Assembly (NCBI GenBank): GCA_018136815.1 | Contig: CM030938.1 | Span: forward strand, 1,097,063 to 1,161,062 | DNA: 64,000 nucleotides | Direction of reading: 5' to 3' | Source of the DNA: Isochrysis galbana | Taxonomy: Eukaryota; Haptophyta; Isochrysidales; Isochrysidaceae | In this document: piece by piece, positions 52,015 through 62,300 of the stretch | How the letters are laid out: every line of letters starts with the position of its first letter | How positions within the stretch are numbered: position 1 is the stretch's first letter | The notes under the pieces: model-generated | Seen by the model: only the letters and a program-made list of their open reading frames with translations | Told to the model about the DNA's origin: nothing | Databases searched by the model: none | Made by a program: the position numbers and the translations under genes

Positions 52015-52099
52015 CGTTGTATTTGTCAATGCGATGGTTGAATAGGCGCCTATTGCTCCTAGACAATTAACAATCGCATTGACAAATACAAATACAACG
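52015..52099. repeat. Inverted repeat around a perfect 14-bp palindrome
   Basis: Left arm CGTTGTATTTGTCAATGCGA (52015-52034) and right arm 52073-52099, its reverse complement with one extra TATTTG. Between them is AATAGGCGCCTATT (52041-52054), self-complementary. Confidence 0.85.
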
Positions 52100-52367
52100 A
52101 TGGCAACAATGGCAATGACTTCCCGGAACCAGCTTCTCCGCCAAAGAGGGAACTGGGGAAGGGGGAGGGGGTTGATAGTGTTGGAGGGGTTGGAAGCCGC
52201 AAAGGCCCCAAGAATTGTTTGTTGTGTGAAGTGCCCGCCCCCGAGGGGTGCACTGGTGGTAGGAGTTGCCACCATGGGGGTTGCTGCCACCCACCATGGG
52301 GAGTCCTTGTTGTACTGGCAAGCCAGTCGGAGCAGGCGGCAGAGCCAGGGACTGGCTCTGCTGGTCC

Positions 52368-52397
52368 GCAGGGAACAGGGCTCTCCCTGTTCCCTGC
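52368..52397 (-). repeat. 13-bp perfect hairpin in MERA copy 3
   Basis: GCAGGGAACAGGG-CTCT-CCCTGTTCCCTGC (52368-52397). An adjacent second hairpin CAGAGCCAG-GGA-CTGGCTCTG lies at 52340-52360. Same order and position in the element as in copy 1. Confidence 0.9.
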
Positions 52398-52595
52398 TTC
52401 TGTGCCTGGTGAGGAGGCGAGGGAGGAAGGATCATGTCGACGTCGCTGTCGGTGAGGGGGGCGGCCTGTGAGCGCTTCGGCTCCGGCGGCTTGGGGCGGC
52501 CCCTGTGGGGCGTCGTGACGGCGTGACGGCGGGGGGGCTCGGGATCAGGAGCGGTCAGCGCGCGCTCCATCGCTCAAACTATAACAATAGTTTTT

Positions 52596-53127
52596 CAGCT
52601 AAGCATACCCTAAAGATCTCGTGATAAACCCTCAATCTTGACTTGGTGAATTCTCACCCTTGGAAGTTAAAAGCCTTGTCTGCTATCTGACCGCCCTAGA
52701 AGTGACATTCGATGGGTCGCTTGTCAATTGAGTCTGTCCCATATTCTGGATGCGACGGAACGTGCCACCAAATCCTACATGGTAGAATGAAAATGAAACA
52801 ATGTGATCGTATCAAATCCAAGTAAAAGTTGTGGGTAGTGTCTAGCAGCCTAGAGTTGTCTTGCCTTGCCGCACACGTGCATGGCAATCGCACTCGGGAA
52901 CACCTACGTTAGTCGCACAGTATATAGTCAGTCACGTGCACATTCGACGGCGACCGCGCCCACGGAAATGATCGCACTGAATTGAGTAACTTAATCAAAC
53001 AAGGCATGCAGCAAGCAACAACGAGGTTCTACGTCAAATACTGGACAGCTTGGTTTGTCCTCGGAAGACACGGGCGAATTCCGAAAGGAAGGCAAAAGGA
53101 GAGGCATCAGAGACTGGTCCTACGAAA
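52596..53127. other. Intergenic, AT-richer, no gene seen
   Basis: No domain or RNA gene recognised. 53040-53127 is antisense to the end of the next gene's region. Confidence 0.45.
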
Positions 53128-54699
53128 TCAAAAACAGAACGCCCCCACGGGGAGGTGCGATTGCGTCACCCGCATCTGGAGCTCCGGGCGAACGTAAGCG
53201 GCGCCAGTGCTTGCGTACTGTGGATGCACAGACCCCGCCATGGAAGACGGTAGCACGTATTGCTTCTCGCGGCCGAGAGGGGGCACACAGCGCAGTGGAG
53301 TGAACGCGGAACACGGGACTGCGGAGGGGTCCGATGAGACCGGGGCCCACGCCATCTCCTGCACGGAAGCGGGCTTCGATCCTGGGGCGGAGATGTTCGA
53401 CGAGGCCGGGGCCCACGTCGTCTGCTGCACGAAAGCAGGCTCCGAGCCTGGGGCGGAGGGGGTCGATAAGGCCGGGGCCCACGCCGCCTCCTGCCCGGGG
53501 GTGGCCTTCGTGCCCAGGGCGGAGGGGTTCGACGAGGCCAGGGCCCACGCCGCCTGCTGCATGAAAGCGGGCTTCGAGTCTAGCGTGGGGGGGTTCGACG
53601 AGGCCGGGGCCCACGCCGCCTCCTGCCCGGGGGTGGGCTTCGTGCCCAGGGCGGAAGGGTTCGACGAGGCCAGGGCCCACGCCATCTGCTGCACGAAAGC
53701 GGGCTTCGAGTCTAGGGTGGAGGGGTTTGCTGAGGCCGGGGCCCACGGCAGCTGCTGCACGGAAGCGGGCTTAGAGCCTAGGATGGGTGGCACAGCCTGC
53801 AGTGACGATGCGGCATCCGCCATGACGTGCCTGCCAACGAAACGCAACCGGCCCAAGAAGCGACCACAGCGCTCAACCGAGTCAGGCTGGGTAAAGCCTC
53901 GGATGCAGTCGACGAAACCCTGTCGGAGCTGTTCTGCGTCGGGCCCATGTTCTGTCGCCTTGAAGAAGAGGGCACTGGGTGGAAGCCACGGCTTGCGGAG
54001 TGGCTGACTGGGCAGCACCGACAAGAGCTTGCGCCACACCTCGAGACCTGACAATAGGTCAGTCGTCGTCGAAGAGAAGAAAGGCTTCGGCGCCGATGCC
54101 CGGACTAAATTCCCGACGGAAACGGCTGCGCTCGGCGCCGGCATCATCGCAGATGAGGCCGGCAGAGAAAGCGTCAGGCTCTCCGTCGGCGAGCACTTGC
54201 GGGCTTGTGGTTTGATCACTGCCGGTGGGGACACCTTATCCGGAAAGAACATGCTGGACGAGAAGCAAGCTCCATGGCACGACGGCGCTATCCGGTGTAA
54301 CGCAGGTACCGGGTCATGGGCGTGAGGTGTCTCGAGCATCATGCTTCCTCCGTGGCCACGATGCTCATACGCGTGTGCAGTGGCTCCCATCGGCGTGCGC
54401 TGATCTTGGAGAGGGGTTCCACCCGCGGCCAGTGAGCTTGCCACAGGAGGTGACCAGGTGGAGGTGTCTTGAGCATGGTCAATCGAGTAGTCGGCCTTCC
54501 GCTTTTGCCCCACTCGCAACTCGAAATCGGTGGGGCTGCCAAACAACTCTTGTTGCAGTGTGGCAGCGGCAGCGGAGGCGAACAGCGGGGGCGAGACGAT
54601 CCCGTCAGTGCCACACGGCGTCCCGCTGGGCGTGTACGCCGCACGGGCAGAATCCCGAAGGAGAGGCGCGTCCCTCTTGAGATGCTGTACCACGTGCAT
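53128..54699 (-). CDS. Protein with seven 22-aa C-terminal repeats, function unknown
   Basis: 523 aa from ATG 54699 (MHVVQHLKRDAPLLRD); upstream in-frame sequence is Pro/Ser low-complexity without a convincing earlier start. Residues 1-290 are Ser/Pro/Ala-rich with few charged patches (ELRVGQKRKADYS could be nuclear-localising). Residues 250-320 look globular: TTTDLLSGLEVWRKLLSVLP, FFKATEHGPDAEQLRQGF, VDCIRGFTQPDSVERCGRFL. Then about seven copies of a 22-residue unit (SKPAFVQQMAWAPASSNPSA type) at 53790-53330, and a unique tail. No family recognised. The repeats and the conserved Trp in each unit suggest a scaffold or binding protein. Confidence 0.5.
   Translation of the reverse strand: MHVVQHLKRDAPLLRDSARAAYTPSGTPCGTDGIVSPPLFASAAAATLQQELFGSPTDFELRVGQKRKADYSIDHAQDTSTWSPPVASSLAAGGTPLQDQRTPMGATAHAYEHRGHGGSMMLETPHAHDPVPALHRIAPSCHGACFSSSMFFPDKVSPPAVIKPQARKCSPTESLTLSLPASSAMMPAPSAAVSVGNLVRASAPKPFFSSTTTDLLSGLEVWRKLLSVLPSQPLRKPWLPPSALFFKATEHGPDAEQLRQGFVDCIRGFTQPDSVERCGRFLGRLRFVGRHVMADAASSLQAVPPILGSKPASVQQLPWAPASANPSTLDSKPAFVQQMAWALASSNPSALGTKPTPGQEAAWAPASSNPPTLDSKPAFMQQAAWALASSNPSALGTKATPGQEAAWAPALSTPSAPGSEPAFVQQTTWAPASSNISAPGSKPASVQEMAWAPVSSDPSAVPCSAFTPLRCVPPLGREKQYVLPSSMAGSVHPQYASTGAAYVRPELQMRVTQSHLPVGAFCF
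53330..53790 (-). repeat. Intragenic 66-bp minisatellite, about seven units
   Basis: In-frame 66-bp units encode alternating SKPAFVQQ.AWA and TKPTPGQEAAWA versions, so a 132-bp two-unit higher-order period is present in the middle. Confidence 0.85.
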
Positions 54700-54829
54700 G
54701 CTCCGAGCGTCGAGGGGGCCTGCAAGCGGTGACGCGACCCGGCGCGCGAGGTTGAGCAGGGCGTGGAGCAGGCCGACGGCGAGGGTAGTGGAGCCGGGAG
54801 CGAGTGGGGGGACGTCGGTCGCGGTGGCA

Positions 54830-55440
54830 CACCTTGGGGGGAGGAGAGGAGAGGGAGCGAGGGGGGGTGGGGAGCGAGGGAGAAAGAGAGCGCGAGCGGG
54901 GGCGGGGAGGTGCAATCTCGTCGGAGATGCTGATCTGAGAGGACATCTCCCGCCGCCTCCCCCGGTCTGGAGCCGGCGGCGAGCCGCGGGGGGGTGCGGG
55001 GGGGGCGGAAGGGGGGGGCGCGGGGGGGGGGCGGCGGGTGGGACAGCGGGGACGGCGCGTGGCCCGCGTCTCGAGCCGAGTGGGACGGCGGGGGGAAGTC
55101 CTTCCGCGGTCTCTTGTGGCGGGGGCGGGCGGCGGGCGGCGCGGGGGGGGGCGGCGCGGGGGGCGGCGGGGCGGGGGCGGGGGGGCGGCGGGGGAGGGGG
55201 ATCTCCTTGATGGAGAGCGCCTGTCTCTCTCTCTCGGTACTGAGTGAGACGCTCAGCCGGTGAAAAACGGCGCGGGGGAGAGGAAGGGGGACCGCCCGAG
55301 GAGTCCCACGCGCGGGGGAGGCGGGGGCGGCGTGGGGGAACGGGGGAGATGGGACCACCTGAGAGTCCCACGCGCGGGGGAAGGGCGGGCGGCGGGCGGC
55401 GGGGGGGGGGGGGAAAGGGGGAGACGGCGGCGTCTTCTCT
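54830..55440. repeat. G-rich low-complexity tract (C-rich on the sense strand of 53128-54699)
   Basis: GGGGGCGGCGGGG-type sequence on plus. Long frames in it encode only Pro/Arg or Gly/Arg and are not supported as genes. Confidence 0.8.
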
Positions 55441-55474
55441 TCTCTTCTCTCTCTCCTGCTGCGAGGGGGCCGCC

Positions 55475-55602
55475 TGAGAGCGAGAGAGAGAGAGAGAGAG
55501 GCAGGGAGGAAGAGGAAGAGAGTGAGAGTGAGAGTAGAGAGTGAGAGAGAGTGGAGAGAGAGAGCAGAGAGTAGAGAAGAGAGAGAGAGAGAGAGAGAAA
55601 GG

Positions 55603-55636
<34 letters not shown>

Positions 55637-55939
55637 AGAGAGTAGAGAGAGAGCAGAGAGAGAGTAGAGAGAGAGAGGCTCCTCTTTGCCAACCGTCGGG
55701 AGATTGAGGTGCAAACCGCCGAGAGGCGCGCGCCATCATCTTGGGTCTTCCTCTCCGGCAGCGGGGGGGGGCGTGTTTACTCACTCTACACGGTGGCAAG
55801 ACCCTCTCTCCCCTCTCTCTCGCTCTCTCTCCTCGTGGCTGGTGGGCGAGACCAGCGTGGGTCAGAGTCTCTCTACTCTCTCTCTCTACACTCTCTCTAC
55901 TCTCGTCTCTCTCTCTCTACTCTCTCTCTCTCTCTACTA

Positions 55940-55975
<36 letters not shown>
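55475..55975. repeat. GA tract followed by CT tract: long imperfect inverted repeat
   Basis: 55475-55680 is nearly pure GA with interspersed TAGAGAG; 55800-55975 is nearly pure CT with matching CTCTCTA. They can pair as about 180-bp arms around a 120-bp spacer. Confidence 0.8.
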
Positions 55976-56439
55976 GGAATCCCTCCCTCTCCTCCTTGGC
56001 AATTCCACACGCAGCCCCTCCCTCCCTCCCTTCCCTCCCTCCTCCTTGGCAATTCCAAGACTTTCGCACTTGCCTCGCCCAAAGTTTCTTTGGGATTTCG
56101 GCATCCATCCCACTGAACGGCTCCGTCTGCTGCTCGCCGCCCTTGCTCACGTGTTAACACGTGTTGTTTGCCTCTCCTCTCGGGGTATCTAGAGCCTAGG
56201 TGTATCTTAGACTAGCCTTATAGCTGCTGGGGCGGTAGTGCTAAGATAGTACGCCTGCTCCACTCCGAGAAAGCAAGGGGTGGCGAATGGGGACGGGGGT
56301 GGGTGAGCTTAACCCTCGTACATGCCTAGTCCTCCTGGAGGACGCTAATCGCTTCTCTAGTATGTATGGCTATATTTGGAGCCCCTAGGGGTCTTTGGCG
56401 GGGCCCTTTGCCCTTTGAGACACATATGGCTGGCCCCCC
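55976..56439. other. Intergenic, no gene seen
   Basis: TCCTCCTTGGCAATTCCA occurs twice (about 55997 and 56039) around C/T-rich sequence. The rest is unrecognised. Confidence 0.45.
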
Positions 56440-56481
56440 TTGCGGGCTTGGGTAGAAGTACCAAGAATAAATTCGTCAATA

Positions 56482-56733
56482 ATGCTTGGTTTTAGAAGCG
56501 CGGGAGAACGTTGCCACGAAAGCGCGGGCGGGGTGGGGCGCGAGGTCCGCTGTCCGCTGAAGAAGGCCGAGCGAGTGTCAACTCAAAAGGGTTTGTGTGG
56601 GTACAGTCAGTGCTCTGTGGACAAGCCCAAGCGCCCCCAGCACAAGTGTTTGGCCTGTTGTGGAGGGACGGGCGCCTTCTACTTCTACCATATGGAGTGC
56701 TTTTTTGCGTGCCACCGGTGTCTAGTCGAGTAG
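56482..56733 (+). CDS. Small Cys/His-rich zinc-binding-like ORF
   Basis: 83 aa from ATG 56482 (an earlier in-frame start at 56440 is a GTG or ATG of doubtful use). The second half is dense in ligands: CGYSQCSVDKPKRPQHKCL, ACCGG, FYHMECFFACHRC. The spacing suggests two zinc sites, as in the cysteine-rich tails of some DNA transposases. Could be an exon or transposon remnant. No other domain in reach. Confidence 0.35.
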   Translation: MLGFRSAGERCHESAGGVGREVRCPLKKAERVSTQKGLCGYSQCSVDKPKRPQHKCLACCGGTGAFYFYHMECFFACHRCLVE

Positions 56734-57069
56734 TTTGGGGGTTTTCGCCTTTTTTGGCGGTTTTCGCGTTTTCGTCGATTTCGCAGCTCTCAAATGTCAC
56801 TATAACTTCATGCACATGTGATTGGCTGCTTTGGGGGTTCTAATCTGCCTATGTACACATGGTCCGGCACAAAAATTCTGTCGTTTGAGCGCCCCGACCC
56901 GAATGCTAGCCCCCCTTTTTCGGGGTTTTAGGCATGTACTAGGGTTAAGCGTTGGAGGGATAGAGAGAGAGAGCTTGGGCGGTCTGGCGCGCGGTGCGGC
57001 GAAGAAGAGGGAAAGGGGGGGAGCGGCTCCTTCTGCGGGGGAAAGGGGGGGTGTCAGTATGATCTGTTC

Positions 57070-57135
57070 CCGCCTCAAAACTATTGTTATAGTTCGAGCG
57101 ATGGAGCGCGCGCCGACCGCTCCTGATCGACTACT
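57070..57135 (+). repeat. MERA-family 5' end fragment, copy 4
   Basis: CAAAACTATTGTTATAGTTC then GAGCG and ATGGAGCGCGCGCCGACCGC; homology stops after MERAPTAPD. Only the 5' about 55 bp is present. Confidence 0.75.
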
Positions 57136-57778
57136 ATCATAAAGCGATACAAGCCTAGATGTTAAACACGGTGGGTCAGGTCTAGAAACACACCAAAAAC
57201 AGCTGTTTTTGGCTTTTTTGGAAACACGGTGAAACACAGTACCGAAAACAGCGGGTCATATACATATATAGTGTATTATGTATTATACGTATATATTTAT
57301 ATCCATCTCCCGTAGGCTCACAGCTCACAGCTACCGGTAGTTCCTGTGGGGAAGTTCACATTTCCAATCTTCGTCCGTACTTCACCGGCTCCCGCGGCGG
57401 GGGACCCGAAGGAGAGGTGGGGAGCGGCGCTTGTTCGTGGCAAGTCTCATTCGGGGCACAATCTTGAGAGAGAGAGAGAAAGAGGGAGGGAAACGCGCTA
57501 CATGACGCCAACGCACGCCACCACACCTCACAAAACTCAATCTACTAACACCACTCACTCAATAAATGAACTGAGAAACAAACGTAAACGCTCGAAACAA
57601 ACAAAGAAAGAGAGAAATGAATTGACGAGCGATGCGAAGCCTCGGTGTTCAATTGTCGAGCGGCGAACCATCGAGACTGTCGAGTCGAGCGGAGCCGGAG
57701 GGCTCTGAGCCACTCCGTCGCGAGCAGCACCGGCGGCTAGCGCGGCGCTTTGGCCCTCCTCCCCACCGGGAGTCGGGT
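57136..57778. other. Intergenic between MERA fragment and copy B LTR
   Basis: Contains AAAACAGCTGTTTT (57191-57204, self-complementary) and an AT-rich TATA repeat stretch at 57258-57300, similar in style to 39560-39620. No gene seen. Confidence 0.4.
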
Positions 57779-59007
57779 GAATGAAATTCTGGACTGGGTC
57801 GGGCAACCCCATTTGGGTGTCTGGACGGGGAACGAACGGCGAACGAAGGGCTGTGGGGCGGCGAGGCGCTCCTAGCGGCCCTAGTGTGATGGGTTGTAAG
57901 AGATTGTTAGACCTACAAAGAACTCTTCCCTCAGGGAGGGAGCCTAAGCTGCTTGAGTGCAGCGACGCAGCGAACAACGACGGACAACGAAGCTGAGAAC
58001 AACAGGATACACCGACTCACGAACACACCGGAATCATTCACCCAAACCAAGCAAATTATCAAGCAACCGCGACCCCAAATCACCGATAACTCAAACACGT
58101 CGCGAGAGACGGAGAGAGAGAGCGAGAGAGAGAGAGACTCCGCAGCGACGGCCGGAGCGTGTCTCCGTTGTAACTTCCCACGTAGCGGAGAGTCCGAAGG
58201 GGAGCGTCCTGTCGCGCGACCACGGCGATCACTTTGGATACAGATCGCAACGAGATGTCTTCACGACCGAATAAATCTTGCCGTTGAGCGTGAACCTTCT
58301 AGACGCTTCTAACGAACAACCCTGAGTAGCAACCAAGGGGAAGCAACACCAAAGGGGCCAAGGGCTTGCATGTAACTTGCATCAAGGGGAAAGATTCCCT
58401 CACCTAGGAAGCGAACCTACACCGGTCTCCAAGGGGAGATGGCAAATTAAACCTCAAATCTCGAGCGGATAGAGCAACCGACTCGCTCGCCAAACACCTT
58501 GACCGAGAAGAAAGAAGCAAGGACCTACAAGCCAAGGGTAGCGGACCTAGGGAATGTGAGAGGAAATTTCCGAACGCCAAGACGAACGCCAAACGCCGAA
58601 CGCGGGGATTCAACGAAACCCTAACCAGGCCAAGCAGAACCTACGAAGAACAGGCCTGGACAACAACGAAAGTCAGCAGATCCCAAGAAAGAACCGGAAC
58701 CCAACAAGAAACGACAAGCCTTGCAAGAAGCTAAACAAGCCTTCACAAGGTAACTCGAGAGCCTGAGACAAGCGCGCAGCGAGCAACAGGCGACCTGGCT
58801 CCTTTAGGTAAAGATTACCCGAAAGGAGGAAACCTGGAATCTAGACCTGACAAACAGGCTAGAAGGAACGAAACGAGAACTCGAATTCTAGATCGCTAGG
58901 GACGAACCCTACCAACCTAGATGTACCTGAGCTTCACCGTGTGGCCGCACGGCGAAGGACCTGGAAACAAGAGCCTGGAAATCGCATCATCTAGGATGAA
59001 TGCGACA
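57779..59007 (-). repeat. 3' LTR of chromovirus copy B (outer end uncertain)
   Basis: The inner boundary is clear: minus-strand AGTCGGGGGG then TGTCGCA, LTR starting at 59007. The outer end is a guess at 57779 (TGAATGAAATTC, giving a minus-strand end ...TTTCATTCA, compare TTTCGTCA in the other family); the other LTR is outside the window so it cannot be confirmed. Confidence 0.5.
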
Positions 59008-59394
59008 CCCCCCGACTAAGATCGAGACGTCTCCCGATGTCGAGCGGTGAACCTGGAAACAGAGACCTGGAACCTGGAACTTGGGCTGACCAGAGGTCAG
59101 AATCGGAACAAGAAGCAACGGAACATAGCGAGCGAAACGTGGAGACAAGAACACCCTTTGGATCCAAAGCGAGCACGAAATCGGCGGCTTAACGCGGCGG
59201 CCTCTTTCGTACGCACTGCCCCACCCACTTCTCCCTTTTACAGGAGCTTTGCTCGGGTGTTGCGCCGGGTGTAGAGCGCAGGCAGCACGCGTTCAGCACC
59301 TCCATGATTCGCTCTGACAGAAATTTGAACTCGGAGCCCTAGCCGAGGCGTGGGGCTAGCCTAGAGGGACGGGTCCCTTACCCAAGACATGGGA
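59008..59394 (-). other. 3' non-coding region and polypurine tract of copy B
   Basis: From the polyprotein stop to the LTR. The polypurine tract is at 59008-59017 (reverse). Confidence 0.7.
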
Positions 59395-62300
59395 TCAACG
59401 AGAATGGAGCCTGGAGCGAGTGCGCGAAGACGGCGCATCGAGAACGGGAGGAAGAGGAGTATCCCTGGCCGACGAAGAAGTTGCTTCCGGGGACTCAACA
59501 TCTTCTGGACAAGTCTCTTCGACGGAGCGATCATAATCATCAAGCAAATCAGAACAACGACGGAGCAACTCGGAACGAGGCTCCCAGGTGGCTTCTCGAA
59601 TAGAATAGCCACGCCACTTCACGAGGTACTCGATAGAACCGCCATGGCTACGACGATCGAGCAACTTTTCAACGATGTACTCGTCGTCAGCCAGCGGCTC
59701 TTCATCAACGAAAGTATGATACGGCCGGAGGTTCGAGATATGCACCTGCTCCTTGACTAACCGGTTCTCCAAATCACGGAGTCGGTACCTAGTGTCGGAC
59801 AGAGCCTCTACGACGCGGTAGGGACCCGAGTAGATGAATTGCAACTTGTTGGCATGGCCTGGTAATCGCATGCAGACGCGATCCCCAGGTTCGAAACGCG
59901 CTGGTCTTTGAGACTTGATGGTAGCGTCACGGGCCGACTCAGCCTGAGCGGCTAGGGTAGCCTCGAGAGCGCTGGACCATGAGAGGCGGAGGCTCGCATT
60001 GAGCCTGGATGCGTACGAGCGAACGTCGGCGGACGCCGCCTCGAGAGCAGTTGGCGAAACAGACTTCGGATCAGAGAGTTGAGCGGGCAGACGCAGCTCA
60101 CGCCCAAAGATCAAAGACGCTGGAGACCGGGAGGTAACACGACCGGAAGAAGCCCTCAACGAGAGGAGTAGGAACGGCAAATGGTCGACCCAATGACCGC
60201 CACCCTCGTTCGAGGCGCGCATCAAACGAATGAGCGTTTGCTGAGCGCGTTCGACGAAGCCTACACCTTCATGTCGGTACGGCTCTGTACTCGACAAATC
60301 AGTCCCGGTGAGCTCCAGAATACGCGAAACAAGAACCGAACATAGATTCGAACCGGCGTCGGTTCGAAGCTGCCTAGGGACTCCATAACGCGTCACAATC
60401 AAGCGGATGAACATGTCCAAGGCCACCTCCGACGAAGGATCCCCATTCGAAGGCTCAGCCTCAATCCATCGAGTGAGCGAGTCGATGAAGACGACCAGCT
60501 TGTCGTAACCCGAGACTCCAGGCACGAAGTTGTGAGTGGGAGCCAGTGCGAGCACGTCGCAGTAGACCACATCAAAGGGGTAGGTGCCCACGGAGAGACC
60601 GGAGGGCGACGCTAGAGCCCTAGGTAGCGGCTTGGCGAGGGTGCACTCGTGGCATTCCCGGACGTAGGATGCAACGTCGGAAGACATGCCAGGCCAGTAT
60701 ACCCGAGTACGAAGAAGACCGGACATACGAGAAACTCCAAGGTGACCGGAGCGATCGTGGTAGGCAAAAAGGTAGCGAGACCGCAAGGAGGGCGGAACAT
60801 AGAGCACTAGCGAGTCCGGGTCGGTGGAGTCAAGGACGGTGCGATAGTAGACGAGCCCATCGTGAACGACGAAACGGCGAAACATCTTGGATTGCTGAGC
60901 GGAAACGGGAGCGGGAGCGACAGAACTGGAACACGAATCATCGTCGGCAATGGGGCCTGAGGCGGCGGCCGGCGGAGGCGACCCTAGGCCTGATGGCTCG
61001 TGATTGACCGTCTCTCCTGAGCCTAGGAGTGGCTCTACGAACGGATCTTCCGCCAGGGCCGCTCTCATCTCTTCGGAAGTCGGCGTACCCGGGGCCAAAT
61101 AACTGGACTGGATGGCGGGCCCGGAATCGGAGGCTCGACGACGAGATCGGTCCAAAGCTTGAAGCCCTCGCGCCGTAGCTACGGAGCGCGTGATGGCAGC
61201 CACCGGATGAGACCGTTCATGCTCGGCTAGAGACTCTGAGCCAGGCTCACGTACCGCTAACGACGCTGGGCCGGCGAGTGGTTCGTCTTCGTGTTCCGGC
61301 TCCAGGGATGCTAGCCGGGACAGCCCGTCAGCATCCTGATGAACAGCTCCTGGTTTATGTTCGACATCGAACCGGTACTCAGCCAACTTGAGAGCCCACC
61401 GAGTCAGCCGAGAGGCTGGCCCACCGGCTACTTGATCCTTCATGGTATGCAGCCATCGCAGCGCAGAGTGGTCAACGACTAACTTGAACCGACGCCCCCA
61501 AAGGTAGGGTCGCCAATTTCGGATTGATTCCAGGGCAGCCAAGAGCTCAATCTCGGTCACCGTCCAATGGCGTTCGGCCGAGGTGAGACTGCGAGCGTAG
61601 TACCCAACGACTCGTTCACGGTTATCGTCTCCTAGCTGCGAGAGGATGCCGGCGATGCCCAACTTGCTAGCCCCATCGGTCTTGACGATGAAGGGCCGAT
61701 CATCCCTGGGTGGAGTCAAGACGGGCTCCGAAGTGATCGCTGTCTTGAGCTCTTGGATAGCTCGGCGACACTCCTCGGACTGGGACTCCTTTGCCACGTC
61801 GCAGCCCTTCCGCGTGAGGGCAGTGAGAGGAGCAGCCTTAGCGGCGAATTGGCGAATGAATCGACGATAGTAGGAGCAAAGGCCGAGGAAAGATCGAACC
61901 GCTTCCAAGGAGTTGATGGATGACGGGTCGATGTCGGCGACAGCTGCGACCTTCTTCGGGTCCATCTTGAGACCTTCCCTCGAGACAACGTGACCGAGGT
62001 ACTCCGTAGAGGTGGCAAAGAAGACACACTTGGACATCTTGCAGGTCAGACCGGCCCACTCTAGCCGTTCGAGAACGAGGTCTAGCCGGTGAAGCATTTG
62101 CTCGAACGAAGCCTGTGCCCTGGCCTCTTCGGAAGGACCCACGCCCGTTGACCAGATGCCTACATCATCGAGGTAAGGCATGCAGATCTCCCACGCTAGC
62201 GCACCGAGAACGATGTCCATCAAGCGGCACATGTAGGAGGGACCTGATTGGATGCCGAACGGTAGAAAGTTGAACTCGTATTTGCCGCGGTGGGTAGTGA

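Larger units (their letters stand above)
52000..52595 (-). mobile_element. MERA-family element, copy 3 (longest frame)
   Basis: Minus strand: AAAACTATTGTTATAGTTTG AGCG, then ATG at 52570. A 167-aa ORF to 52067: MERALTAPDPEPPRR, AT-hook HRGRPKPPEPKRSQ, DSDVDMILPPSPPHQ, a central Gln/Pro-rich part, NSYHQCTPRGRALHT, and a Cys/His-rich end (HCHCCHRCICICQC). The element ends in or near an inverted repeat at 52015-52099. This is the best copy for defining the family. Confidence 0.68.

Noticed and set aside
54530..55440. Gly/Arg-rich plus-strand and Pro-rich minus-strand frames
   Set aside because: Low-complexity G-rich tract; no start or domain support.
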